From contig JBAPUB010000013.1 in assembly GCA_049282455.1 (NCBI GenBank), positions 1 through 8,608 of the forward strand: a DNA stretch of 8,608 bases, in the 5' to 3' direction. A program made the translations under genes and the position numbers. Of the stretch, positions 1 through 6,726 are shown one piece after another. Numbering within the stretch: position 1 is the first letter of the stretch; every line of letters starts with the position of its first letter. The notes under the pieces were generated by a model. The model had not been told where the DNA came from, made no database searches, and saw only the letters and a program-made list of their open reading frames with translations. This DNA is from JBAPUB01 sp049282455 (GTDB lineage Bacteria > Actinomycetota > Actinomycetes > JAHEKZ01).

Positions 1-176
1 ACCGCGCCAACGGTCGGGTCGGCGTCGGCCGCTCGCAGCTGGGTGGTCAGCTCGGCGAAGGCGGCACGGTTGAGCGCGTTGCGCCGTTCCGGCCGGTTGA
101 GGGTGAGCACGGTGATGTCGCCCTCGCGGCGCACGAGGAGCCGGTCCTGGGTCGAGTCGTTGGTCACCTCGCTCAT
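1..176 (-). CDS. Enoyl-CoA hydratase/isomerase (crotonase family), N-terminal part only
   Basis: This is the first 58 codons of a crotonase-family protein that runs off the left edge of the window. Translating the minus strand from the ATG at 176-174 gives MSEVTNDSTQDRLL followed by the typical opening of the family: a beta strand (DITVLTLNRPE, residues 20-30), then RRNALN and a helix, then ADADPTVGAV. The LNRPExRNAL signature is characteristic of enoyl-CoA hydratases and isomerases. The catalytic glutamates and oxyanion-hole residues lie outside the window, so hydratase, isomerase or other crotonase activity cannot be separated. The ATG overlaps the stop of the upstream SDR gene as ATGA. No clear Shine-Dalgarno sequence precedes it, so translation probably depends on coupling. 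As the last visible gene of the acyl-CoA operon, it would be expected to hydrate the 2-enoyl-CoA made by the upstream enzymes. Confidence 0.88.
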   Translation of the reverse strand, partial: MSEVTNDSTQDRLLVRREGDITVLTLNRPERRNALNRAAFAELTTQLRAADADPTVGA

Positions 177-982
177 GACACGGCCCGTGGCTGCATGACG
201 TCGTCGCCGTAGACCTGCTTGCCCAGAGCCTGTCCGCCGTCGACCACAAGCACCTCGCCGGTCACGTACGCAGCTTCGTCGCTGAGCAGGAACACCGCGC
301 TCGCCGCGATCTCGCCGGGGGTGGCGAACCGACCTGCGGGCACGCCGGCGAGGATCCGGCGACGGGCCTCGTCGCTGGACCACAGGGCCTGGCCCGCACC
401 CTTGGTCTCCGTGGGGCCAGGGGCGATGCAGTTCAGCCGCAGTCCGTAGCGCGCCCACTCGACCGCCAGGGTCCGGGTCATCGCCAGCACGGCGGCCTTG
501 GCGGCGGCGCTGTGGACCACTCCGGGATGACCGGTCCACGCGTACGTCGCGATGACGCTCAGGACACTGCCGGAGTCACCGGACGCAATTCGGCGACGAC
601 CGAACTCACGGGTGCACTGGAAGCTCCCTGTCGCGACGATGTCCATCACCGAACGCCACCCGTTGGGCGACAGCTGCTCGCTCGGGACGACGAAGTTGCC
701 CGCAGCGTTGTTCACCAGAAGGTCCACCCCGCCGAACTGTCGCTCGACGGCGTCGAACGCGGCCTCGACCGCTTCGGCGTCTCGCACGTCGAGGGCGACG
801 CGGTCGGCGTCAGCACCCAGCGCACGGAGGGCATCCACCGTCGGGTCGAGGTGGTCGGGGTCGCGGCTGGCGACCACGACCCGTGCACCTTCGGCAGCCA
901 GCCGCTCCGCGATGGCCCGGCCGATGCCGGTACCACCGCCAGTGACCAGGGCCGTCTTGCCGGCGAATCGGGCGGACGTCAT
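173..982 (-). CDS. SDR-family oxidoreductase, 2,4-dienoyl-CoA reductase-like
   Basis: This 269-residue short-chain dehydrogenase/reductase probably reduces 2,4-dienoyl-CoA, or a related enoyl-CoA, with NADPH during breakdown of unsaturated acyl chains. Seen: the Rossmann motif TGGGTGIG (14-21), NNAAGN (91-96) and a C-terminal VDGG (247-250). There is no classical YxxxK; the region reads HSAAAK. Instead Tyr147 lies 15 residues before Lys162, with Ser158 at K-4, which matches the spacing of the catalytic residues of mitochondrial-type dienoyl-CoA reductase as I recall it. The flanking GLRLNCIAPGP and TETKGA also resemble that family. The position where that family usually has Asn in DIVxNG is Thr118 here. 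The start chosen is the ATG at 982-980, because AGGAG lies 5 bases upstream and it overlaps the previous gene's stop as ATGA. A start 8 codons earlier would lie inside the upstream gene. A peroxisomal-type trans-2-enoyl-CoA reductase activity is an alternative. Confidence 0.88.
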   Translation of the reverse strand: MTSARFAGKTALVTGGGTGIGRAIAERLAAEGARVVVASRDPDHLDPTVDALRALGADADRVALDVRDAEAVEAAFDAVERQFGGVDLLVNNAAGNFVVPSEQLSPNGWRSVMDIVATGSFQCTREFGRRRIASGDSGSVLSVIATYAWTGHPGVVHSAAAKAAVLAMTRTLAVEWARYGLRLNCIAPGPTETKGAGQALWSSDEARRRILAGVPAGRFATPGEIAASAVFLLSDEAAYVTGEVLVVDGGQALGKQVYGDDVMQPRAVS

Positions 983-3048
983 GCGTTCTCCTGTTCGAGG
1001 TCCCACTCCAGGTGTGCGTCCAGTGCCACCGCACCGGAAGCGGTTGCCAGCACGGGGTTCAGCTCGAGGGCCTGGAGCTCCGGGTGCGAGGCCAGGGTTC
1101 GCGACACCGCCGCGACGACGTCCGCCGTGGCCTCGAGGTCGACCGGCGTCGAGCCACGGAAACCCGTGAGCAGGGGCAGCGCGCGCAGGCGGTGGATCAT
1201 GCGCAGGGCCCCGGCGCGGTCGACGGGGGCCAGCTCGACGACGACGTCACCACTGACCTCGGCCTGAACTCCACCGAGACCGACCAGCACGATCGGACCG
1301 GCGCCGAGGTCGTGCCTGGCTCCGACGATGAGCTCGACTCCGTGGCCTGCCGCCATGGACTCGACGACGACCAGCCGGGGTCCCAGTCGGGTCGTGATGT
1401 CCTCGTAGGCCGAACGCACCATCGACGCGTCGGCCAGGCCGAGCTTCACCCCGCCGACGTCGGACTTGTGCGCGAGGTCAAGAGCCTTGAGCACCACCGG
1501 GTAGCCAATGCGGTCTGCCGCAGCCACAGACGCCTCGACGGTCTCGACGAACTCGGCCTCCGGAAATGCAACCCCCGCAGCAGCGCACAGGCTGCGCGCC
1601 ACGACGTAGGCGTCCTCCGGGGCGACGGTCGCGGCCGGGGCAGGGACCGCGGGGACGCCTCGACGCTCCGCCACCGCAGCGAGACCGGCCAGACCGGCAA
1701 CGGCACCCTCGATGCGACGCAGCACCGGTACTCCGGCGTCACGCAGCACCGACGACGTCGGGCTGTCGGGGGCGACCGAGTGCACCAGCGCCGGGCGCCC
1801 GGTGTCGGCCACGGCGTCGGCCAGGGCCATGGCGACCTCGACCTCGCGGCCGGCAAGCCGGGGCTCGTCTGTTCCGTAGGCACCGAAGTAGCCGGTGAGC
1901 AGCGCTGCGTCGACGGCGCCTGACGCGAGTACCACGCCGACCGTGCGCGCGTAGTTCATGTGGTCCTGCTCGCCACCGCCGGCGAGGTCGACCGGGTTCG
2001 CCGCCGTCGCCATCGGGGGAAGGGTGCTGAGCAGCTCGCGCTGAACCACGGCGTCGAAGACGGGCAGTGAGAATCCGGCGCTGGCCGCGAGGTCGGCAGC
2101 CACGACTCCGTGACCACCGCCATCGCCGACCACGCCCAGCGTGCGTCCGCGAAGTGACCCCTTGGCCGTCAGCGCATGTGCCACGTCGATGAGCGCGGCG
2201 GGGGTGTCGACCAGGGCGATCCCTGCGGCCCGACAGGCGGCCTCGATGGCCGCGCGCGACCCTGCGAGGGCACCGGTGTGGCTGGCTGCCGCACGACGGG
2301 CGACGTCGGAGCGACCGGCGGCGAGCAGTGCCACCGGTGTTCCGTCCTCGATACAGCGGTGGGCAGCCGCCGCCAGCTCGCGTACACGTGAGAAGTCCTC
2401 GAGGTACAACGCGACAACCCGGGTCTGCGGGTCGGCCGCGACGGCACCGAGCAGGTCGGAAGCGGTCAGGTCGTGCTCGTTGCCGAGCGAGGCGAACCGC
2501 GAGAAGCCGAGCCCTTCATGCGCCGCCAGCCTGCCGAGCTCGATGGCCAGGTTCCCGCTCTGGCTGAGCAGCGCGATCGACCCGGTCGGCAGGTCACCCC
2601 AGACCAGGCGCAGCTGGGCGTGCGTGTCCGCAACCCCCATGCAGTTCGGTCCCAGCAGCACGGCCCCGGCCTCGCGTACCCGGCGCCCGATCGCCCGGCT
2701 GGCTTCGGTGTCGACCCCGGCGGTGACCCCGACCAGCGCCTTCACCCCCGCCGCCAGCGCCTCGTCGACGACGGCTTCGTACGCGGCGGCAGGGACGGCA
2801 ATGACCACCAGCTCCGGCACTTCGTCGAGCCCGCCCAGGGTAGGCACCGTCGGCTCGCCCAGCACGTCTTCACCCTTGCGGTTGACCAGGTGCACGCGTC
2901 GACGCCCGCGACCCTCCAGCGCTCCCCTCGCCAGCCAGTAGCCCCACTTCGACGGGTCACCGGACGCGCCGACGACCGCGAGACTCGACGGCGCGAAGAG
3001 TGCTTCGACGTCGCGTGGCCGCGGGTCGGGAGCCACCGTGGGGCTCAC
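979..3048 (-). CDS. Acyl-CoA synthetase, NDP-forming (fused alpha-beta acetyl-CoA synthetase type)
   Basis: This 689-residue protein has the fused layout of ADP-forming acyl-CoA synthetases, which interconvert acid, CoA and ATP with acyl-CoA, ADP and phosphate through phosphohistidine intermediates. Domains in order: a CoA-binding Rossmann domain (about 15-140, LAVVGASGDPSKWG at 23-36), succinyl-CoA-ligase-like domains (about 150-460), and a C-terminal ATP-grasp (about 470-685). His257 in SHTGALAGS corresponds to the phosphorylated His of the alpha part. His527 in HKSDVGGVKL corresponds to the conserved His of the beta part. GLGG (590-593) and ELNP (662-665) are typical late ATP-grasp motifs. 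All expected elements are present, so the enzyme looks functional. The start is the GTG at 3048-3046, overlapping the dehydrogenase stop as GTGA; no good Shine-Dalgarno is visible, so coupled translation is likely. The acyl substrate is unknown. Protein acetyltransferases share this architecture, but no GNAT domain is present. Confidence 0.9.
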   Translation of the reverse strand: MSPTVAPDPRPRDVEALFAPSSLAVVGASGDPSKWGYWLARGALEGRGRRRVHLVNRKGEDVLGEPTVPTLGGLDEVPELVVIAVPAAAYEAVVDEALAAGVKALVGVTAGVDTEASRAIGRRVREAGAVLLGPNCMGVADTHAQLRLVWGDLPTGSIALLSQSGNLAIELGRLAAHEGLGFSRFASLGNEHDLTASDLLGAVAADPQTRVVALYLEDFSRVRELAAAAHRCIEDGTPVALLAAGRSDVARRAAASHTGALAGSRAAIEAACRAAGIALVDTPAALIDVAHALTAKGSLRGRTLGVVGDGGGHGVVAADLAASAGFSLPVFDAVVQRELLSTLPPMATAANPVDLAGGGEQDHMNYARTVGVVLASGAVDAALLTGYFGAYGTDEPRLAGREVEVAMALADAVADTGRPALVHSVAPDSPTSSVLRDAGVPVLRRIEGAVAGLAGLAAVAERRGVPAVPAPAATVAPEDAYVVARSLCAAAGVAFPEAEFVETVEASVAAADRIGYPVVLKALDLAHKSDVGGVKLGLADASMVRSAYEDITTRLGPRLVVVESMAAGHGVELIVGARHDLGAGPIVLVGLGGVQAEVSGDVVVELAPVDRAGALRMIHRLRALPLLTGFRGSTPVDLEATADVVAAVSRTLASHPELQALELNPVLATASGAVALDAHLEWDLEQENA
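988..992 (-). promoter_or_regulatory. Shine-Dalgarno of the SDR gene
   Basis: Reads AGGAG on the minus strand, five bases (AACGC) before the ATG at 982. It lies inside the 3' end of the acyl-CoA synthetase gene and decides the SDR start in favour of the shorter, 269-residue protein. Confidence 0.7.
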
Positions 3049-4211
3049 CGTGCGAGGCGACGGCTGATGATCAGCCGCTGGATGTCCGACGTTCCCTCTT
3101 CGATCTCCTCGAGCTTCGCGTCACGCATCCACTTCTCCACGAGGAACTCGCGGCTGTACCCCCAGCCGCCCAGGGTCTGGACGGCGGCCCACGTGGCGAA
3201 CATCGCGGTCTCGGACCCGTAGAGCTTGGCCATCGCGGCTTCCTTGGTCGCGTCGAGCCCGGCGTCGAGGCGCTTGGCCGCGCGCCACGTGAGCAGGCGC
3301 GACGCCTCCACCCGGGTGGCGACGTCGGCCAGCCGGAACCCCACGGCCTGGTGCTCGATGATCGGCTTGCCGAACTGCTCGCGCTGCTTGGCGTACTCCA
3401 CGGCGGTGTCCAGTGCCGCCTGGGCCAGGCCGGTTGTCGACGCCCCGAGGATGACGCGGGAGATGTCGAAGGTTCGCATCAGTCCGGAGAAGCCCTGCCC
3501 CTCCTCGCCCAGCCGGTTGGCTGCCGGCACGACGACGTCGTCGAGCACCAACTCGGTGTTGCGGATGGCACGTTGGCCCATCTTGCGGAACGGCTCGCCG
3601 GTGCTGAGGCCCGGTGAGTCGGCATCGACGACGAACGCGGTGATCCCTCGGGACCGAAGGCTGGCGTCGGTCGTGGCGAACACCACGTAGCTGCTTGCCA
3701 GACCGCCGTTGGAGATCCAGGTCTTGCGGCCGTTGACGCGGTAGTCGTCTCCCTCGCGGACGGCGCGGGTCTGGATGCCTCCGGCGTCCGACCCGAACTC
3801 AGGCTCGGTAGTCGCCAGCGCAGTGAACGGCGGGAGGTCGGCGCACAACGGCGTGAGGAAGCGCTCCTTCTGCTCGTCGGTGCCGATCTCGAGCACCGGG
3901 TCGGCGTAGAAGCCGTTCGACGTGACGAGGTTGCCGATCGCGATGTCGCCGTAGGTCAGCTCCTCCTGGGCGATGCACTGGGTGAACACGTCGGTGACAC
4001 CGCCGCCGCCGTACTGCTCCGGCAGCATGAAGGAGGTGATGCCGACCTCGGCTGCCTTCGCCCACACGGCCAGCGGGACCTCGACGTCGGCCTCGTCCAC
4101 CTCGCGGGCCACCGGACGGATCACCTCGCGGGCGAAGTCGCGGCACAGCTCGCGCACGGCTCGCTGCTCATCGGTCAGCGGCACGAGCTCTTCGGGCAGG
4201 TCGGCAGGCAT
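3045..4211 (-). CDS. Acyl-CoA dehydrogenase
   Basis: This 388-residue FAD enzyme oxidises an acyl-CoA to the trans-2-enoyl-CoA, passing electrons to electron-transferring flavoprotein. It has the full length and order of the family: an N-terminal helical domain (about 10-125), a beta domain with TEPEFGSDAGG (135-145) and KTWISNGG (163-170), and a C-terminal helical domain with RxQFGKPIIEHQAV (277-290), QTLGGWGY (345-352) and EEGTSDIQRL (371-380). The likely catalytic base is Glu372, the glutamate before GT in the usual YEGT motif; here the preceding Tyr is Glu371. The ATG at 4211-4209 is preceded by GGAGAG with a short spacer, so the start is well supported. It is the first gene of the operon, directly downstream of the palindromic operator and divergent from the TetR gene. 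Chain-length or branched-chain preference cannot be read from the sequence. Confidence 0.95.
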   Translation of the reverse strand: MPADLPEELVPLTDEQRAVRELCRDFAREVIRPVAREVDEADVEVPLAVWAKAAEVGITSFMLPEQYGGGGVTDVFTQCIAQEELTYGDIAIGNLVTSNGFYADPVLEIGTDEQKERFLTPLCADLPPFTALATTEPEFGSDAGGIQTRAVREGDDYRVNGRKTWISNGGLASSYVVFATTDASLRSRGITAFVVDADSPGLSTGEPFRKMGQRAIRNTELVLDDVVVPAANRLGEEGQGFSGLMRTFDISRVILGASTTGLAQAALDTAVEYAKQREQFGKPIIEHQAVGFRLADVATRVEASRLLTWRAAKRLDAGLDATKEAAMAKLYGSETAMFATWAAVQTLGGWGYSREFLVEKWMRDAKLEEIEEGTSDIQRLIISRRLAR

Positions 4212-4224
4212 GGTCTCTCCACGT

Positions 4225-4248
4225 TATTGACTGACGAGTCAGTAAATA
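4225..4248. promoter_or_regulatory. Imperfect palindrome, probable TetR-family operator
   Basis: The 52-base gap between the divergent dehydrogenase and TetR genes contains a 24-bp inverted repeat. Ten of its twelve base pairs per half are complementary. The perfect inner arms are ACTGAC and GTCAGT around a 2-base centre (4230-4243), flanked by matching TATT/AATA arms. The palindrome is the most AT-rich stretch of the window and sits where both divergent promoters must be. TetR-family repressors commonly bind such a site next to their own gene. The spacing of the TGAxTGA/TCAxT half-sites is reminiscent of the fatty-acid regulator FadR of Bacillus, but that resemblance is from memory. Binding is inferred. 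Confidence 0.8.
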
Positions 4249-4256
4249 GGTTACTC
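4227..4256 (+). promoter_or_regulatory. Candidate promoter of the TetR gene, possibly leaderless
   Basis: TTGACT at 4227-4232 resembles a -35 box and lies inside the palindrome. A weak -10-like GTTACT/TTACTC at 4250-4256 follows at 17-18 bases. Transcription would then begin about 4262-4264, at or just before the GTG start codon, and no Shine-Dalgarno is visible there. The -10 match is poor, so this is tentative. Confidence 0.3.
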
Positions 4257-4263
4257 TCGGGCC

Positions 4264-4911
4264 GTGTCAACGACCAAACAGCGCCGCCACCGCGCGGCCC
4301 CCGACGAGCGCCGGGTGGCCATCCTCGACGCCGCCGCCGACGTCGTGGTCGAGCGGGGCCTGGCCGAGACCCGCGTCACCGACATCGCCGACCGGGTCGG
4401 CGTGAGCCACGGGCTGGTGCACTACTACTTCCCCACCAAGGACGCTCTGGTCACCGCGACGATGCACCACCTCGCGGACGCGGACACAGCACGCCTTCGA
4501 CGAGCTGTGGGCTCCTCGACGGATGCGAAGGAGCGCCTCGACCGACTGCTGCGAGCGTCGATCCCCTCACAGGGCTCACGCGACGGGTGGCTGCTGTGGG
4601 TCGACGCCTGGTCGGCCGGGCTACGCAACGAAGCAGTGCGCCGGGTGCACGAGGATCTCGACTCCGCGTGGTCGAGCACGCTGCAACAGGTCATCGTCGA
4701 CGGCGTCGCCGACGGCGAGTTCACCTGCAACGACGCGGCGACCTCGGCGGCCCGCCTCACCGCGCTGATCGACGGGCTGTGCCTTCGACTCGTGCTTCGC
4801 CACCGCGGAGTAACCAGGTCGGGCGTCCTGGCTCAGCTGCGCGAAGCTGCCGATCTCGAGCTCGGGCTCACTCGGGTCAGACGTCCAGCCCGGCCAGGAC
4901 GCGCAGGTTGA
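4264..4911 (+). CDS. TetR/AcrR-family transcriptional regulator (BetI-like)
   Basis: This 215-residue one-component repressor has an N-terminal TetR helix-turn-helix: AILDAAADVVVERG (19-32), then TRVTDIADRVGVSHGLVHYY (36-55) with FPTKDALV after it. The C-terminal ligand-binding domain, with LWVDAWSAGLRN (111-122) and ALIDGLCLRLVL (167-178), resembles the BetI-type class. The most likely role is repression of the divergent acyl-CoA operon and of itself through the palindrome at 4225-4248, with an acyl-CoA or related metabolite as inducer. The inducer is inferred from the neighbours. The start is the GTG at 4264; no ribosome-binding site precedes it. The last ten residues (RRPARPGRAG) are basic and low in complexity, and are encoded antisense to the end of cheW because the two genes overlap tail to tail by 35 bases. 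The recognisable domain ends before this tail. Confidence 0.9.
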   Translation: MSTTKQRRHRAAPDERRVAILDAAADVVVERGLAETRVTDIADRVGVSHGLVHYYFPTKDALVTATMHHLADADTARLRRAVGSSTDAKERLDRLLRASIPSQGSRDGWLLWVDAWSAGLRNEAVRRVHEDLDSAWSSTLQQVIVDGVADGEFTCNDAATSAARLTALIDGLCLRLVLRHRGVTRSGVLAQLREAADLELGLTRVRRPARPGRAG

Positions 4912-5287
4912 CCAGCATCACCGGTGAGCGGTCCTGCGGGTCACGCAGCACCTCGAGCACGTAGGGCGGCAACCCGGCCGGACGCTCGTTGTCGTCGGGC
5001 AGCAGCTCGTCACCGCTGAGGACGGCCAGAACCTGGTCGACCGCCACGCCGTAGGAGCCACCGACACCGGAGTTCAGGACCAGGACGTCGCCCGTCTCAC
5101 CCGGGTACGCCGTGGACCGAAGGTCGATCACGGGCAGCGGGTCGCCCCGAAGCTCGAGCACCCCGCTCACGGGGGCACGGGTCCCCGGCAGGGCGTCGAT
5201 CCCCACGGCACGAACAACCTCGCGAACCTCGTCGAGGCGGCAGGCCAGCTCACGCTCGTTCATCGTGAACGTGATGTAGCCGCTCAC
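4877..5287 (-). CDS. cheW: CheW-like coupling protein
   Basis: This 136-residue single-domain CheW would link chemoreceptor tips to the histidine kinase CheA in a cytoplasmic array. The domain fills the whole protein: an opening strand YITFTMNERELACRL (4-18), VREVVRAVGIDALPG (21-35), the conserved GVLELRGDPLPVIDLR block (42-57) and YGVAVDQVLAVL (79-90). The start chosen is the GTG at 5287-5285. It has GGAG six bases upstream and overlaps the cheR stop as GTGA. A longer reading frame from 5377 would add 30 residues of cheR-overlapping, non-CheW sequence. It is the last gene of the cheB-cheR-cheW operon, and its 3' end overlaps the convergent TetR gene. It is somewhat shorter than many CheW proteins (about 150-170 residues). 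No CheA is in the window, so its partner is unknown. Confidence 0.9.
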   Translation of the reverse strand: MSGYITFTMNERELACRLDEVREVVRAVGIDALPGTRAPVSGVLELRGDPLPVIDLRSTAYPGETGDVLVLNSGVGGSYGVAVDQVLAVLSGDELLPDDNERPAGLPPYVLEVLRDPQDRSPVMLVNLRVLAGLDV

Positions 5288-6726
5288 CGTCGTCTCCGTC
5301 CTGCATGGGTAGCGGACCCGGAGGGTGCCGGGCTCGCCGTCGACGTCGGCCTCGTCGCCGCCGCCAGCTGTCGGCACAGGTCTACCAAATCCGAGACCGC
5401 TCGACCATCGAGGAGGTCGGCAAGTGCCTGGGGTGTCGCCATCGGAAGTGTCTCAGCCGCAGCCGCGAACGACAGGGCCGCTGCCTCAGGCTCGCCCACC
5501 CGCGACAAGGTGGAGGCGAGCAGGAAGTGGGCGTGCCCGGCTGACGGGTCGAGGAACACGGCCTTGCGCAGCACCTCGAGCGCGGCAGCGTCGTCCCCAG
5601 TGTTGGACAGGGCGCGTCCTTGGATCACATAGGCCTCGACCGACATGGGGTCGGCCATCGCCACTGCAGCCGCACGCTCGGCGGCCTCCGGGTAGCGACC
5701 TGCGGCCAACGCTGCGCGGGCGTCGGCGAGCTCGCCTTCCTGAGTGCTCGGCGCAGCAAGGGGGGTTCGTGCCTTGATCACTCGCACGGGCGCGAGCAGA
5801 CGGGCGCGCGCGAAGCGACGTGGTGGCTCGGGACGTGCTGCAGCGCGCACCGGAGGTCGCACGACCGGCCGGGCTGGTCGGCCCACCGGTCGGGCCTCAC
5901 GTCGGTAGGCGAACGCGTCGGACACAGGCACGAGCGAGAACGCGTCAGAGACCTGCCACAGCGTCTCGGCGTGGCCGAGCACGAGGTAGGACCCGTCGCG
6001 CATGGCCCCATGGAACCGGTGAACGAGGTCACGGGTCGTCTCCCGCGCGAAGTAGATGGTCACGTTGCGGCAAACGAGCAAGTCGATCTCGTTCATCGCG
6101 AACGGCGGGGGCTCGGTGACCAGGTTGTGAAGTCGGAACTCCACCAGGTCGCGGACCTCACGCTTCACCCTGAAAGCGCCGTCGTCGAGCGGGTCGAACC
6201 ACCGCTCGGCAGCGCCGGCCTCGGCGAGCTGGATCGTGCGGCCGGCATAGACAGCCTGCGACGCCACCGCCAGGGCGGACGCGGACACGTCGGTGCCGAG
6301 GATCCGGACCGGAACCGGACGGGAACCCACAGCCTCCTGGGCGAGCATCGCCAGGGTGTACGGCTCCTCGCCCGTCGAGCATCCAGCCGACCAGATCGTG
6401 AGCGGTCGCCGGGTCGCTGCCGCGTGGTTGACGAGCTCGGGCAGCAGGTGTCGGCGCAGGGCCTCGATCTGCGGCACGTTCCTGAAGAAGTGGGTCTCCT
6501 GGATCGTCACGGCATCGAGCAGGGTCTGCCGCTCAGCCGCACCGGACGGCGTCACCACGAAGTCGAGGTACTGCGCGACGGTCGAGCTGCCCGTGGCCTG
6601 CAGCCGTTCGTGCAGGATGGCGCTCAGGGCGGCCCGGCGGCTGTCGTCGAACGCCAGACCTGCGAGCTGCACCAGCACACCCGCGGTCTCGGCGTACTCG
6701 GCGTCGGTCAACGTGTGGACGCTCAT
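5284..6726 (-). CDS. cheR: CheR-type chemoreceptor methyltransferase with C-terminal TPR domain
   Basis: This 480-residue protein should transfer methyl groups from S-adenosylmethionine to glutamates of chemoreceptors, opposing CheB. Residues 8-60 form the CheR N-terminal helical domain. The catalytic domain shows QETHFFRN (76-83), the SAM-binding loop WSAGCSTGEEPYTLAM (112-127), ILGTDVSASAL (142-152), IDLLVCRNVTIYF (214-226) and YLVLGHAETL (247-256). Next comes a Pro/Arg-rich basic linker (about 278-328), then about three TPR-like helical repeats (about 331-427) with typical LxxGxxxxA and LDPSxxxAHFLLA spacing, and a Ser/Thr/Pro/Arg tail. CheR-TPR fusions are known, for example WspC-like proteins; the TPR part probably docks the enzyme to a receptor or partner. 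The start is the ATG at 6726-6724, with GGGAGG six bases upstream and ATGA overlap with cheB. The frame is open 49 codons further but that stretch lies inside cheB. Confidence 0.93.
   Translation of the reverse strand: MSVHTLTDAEYAETAGVLVQLAGLAFDDSRRAALSAILHERLQATGSSTVAQYLDFVVTPSGAAERQTLLDAVTIQETHFFRNVPQIEALRRHLLPELVNHAAATRRPLTIWSAGCSTGEEPYTLAMLAQEAVGSRPVPVRILGTDVSASALAVASQAVYAGRTIQLAEAGAAERWFDPLDDGAFRVKREVRDLVEFRLHNLVTEPPPFAMNEIDLLVCRNVTIYFARETTRDLVHRFHGAMRDGSYLVLGHAETLWQVSDAFSLVPVSDAFAYRREARPVGRPARPVVRPPVRAAARPEPPRRFARARLLAPVRVIKARTPLAAPSTQEGELADARAALAAGRYPEAAERAAAVAMADPMSVEAYVIQGRALSNTGDDAAALEVLRKAVFLDPSAGHAHFLLASTLSRVGEPEAAALSFAAAAETLPMATPQALADLLDGRAVSDLVDLCRQLAAATRPTSTASPAPSGSATHAGRRRR
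5294..5297 (-). promoter_or_regulatory. Shine-Dalgarno of cheW
   Basis: GGAG on the minus strand, six bases before the GTG at 5287 and inside the 3' end of cheR. It supports the short CheW start over the 166-codon frame. Confidence 0.6.

Noticed and set aside
1012..1923. Plus-strand open frame (303 codons) opposite the acyl-CoA synthetase
   Set aside because: Shadow of the minus-strand gene; no ribosome-binding site, no motif.
4227..4964. Alternative plus-strand frame (245 codons) covering the TetR gene
   Set aside because: Out of frame with the clear TetR helix-turn-helix and composed of Arg/Gly/Pro-rich sequence.
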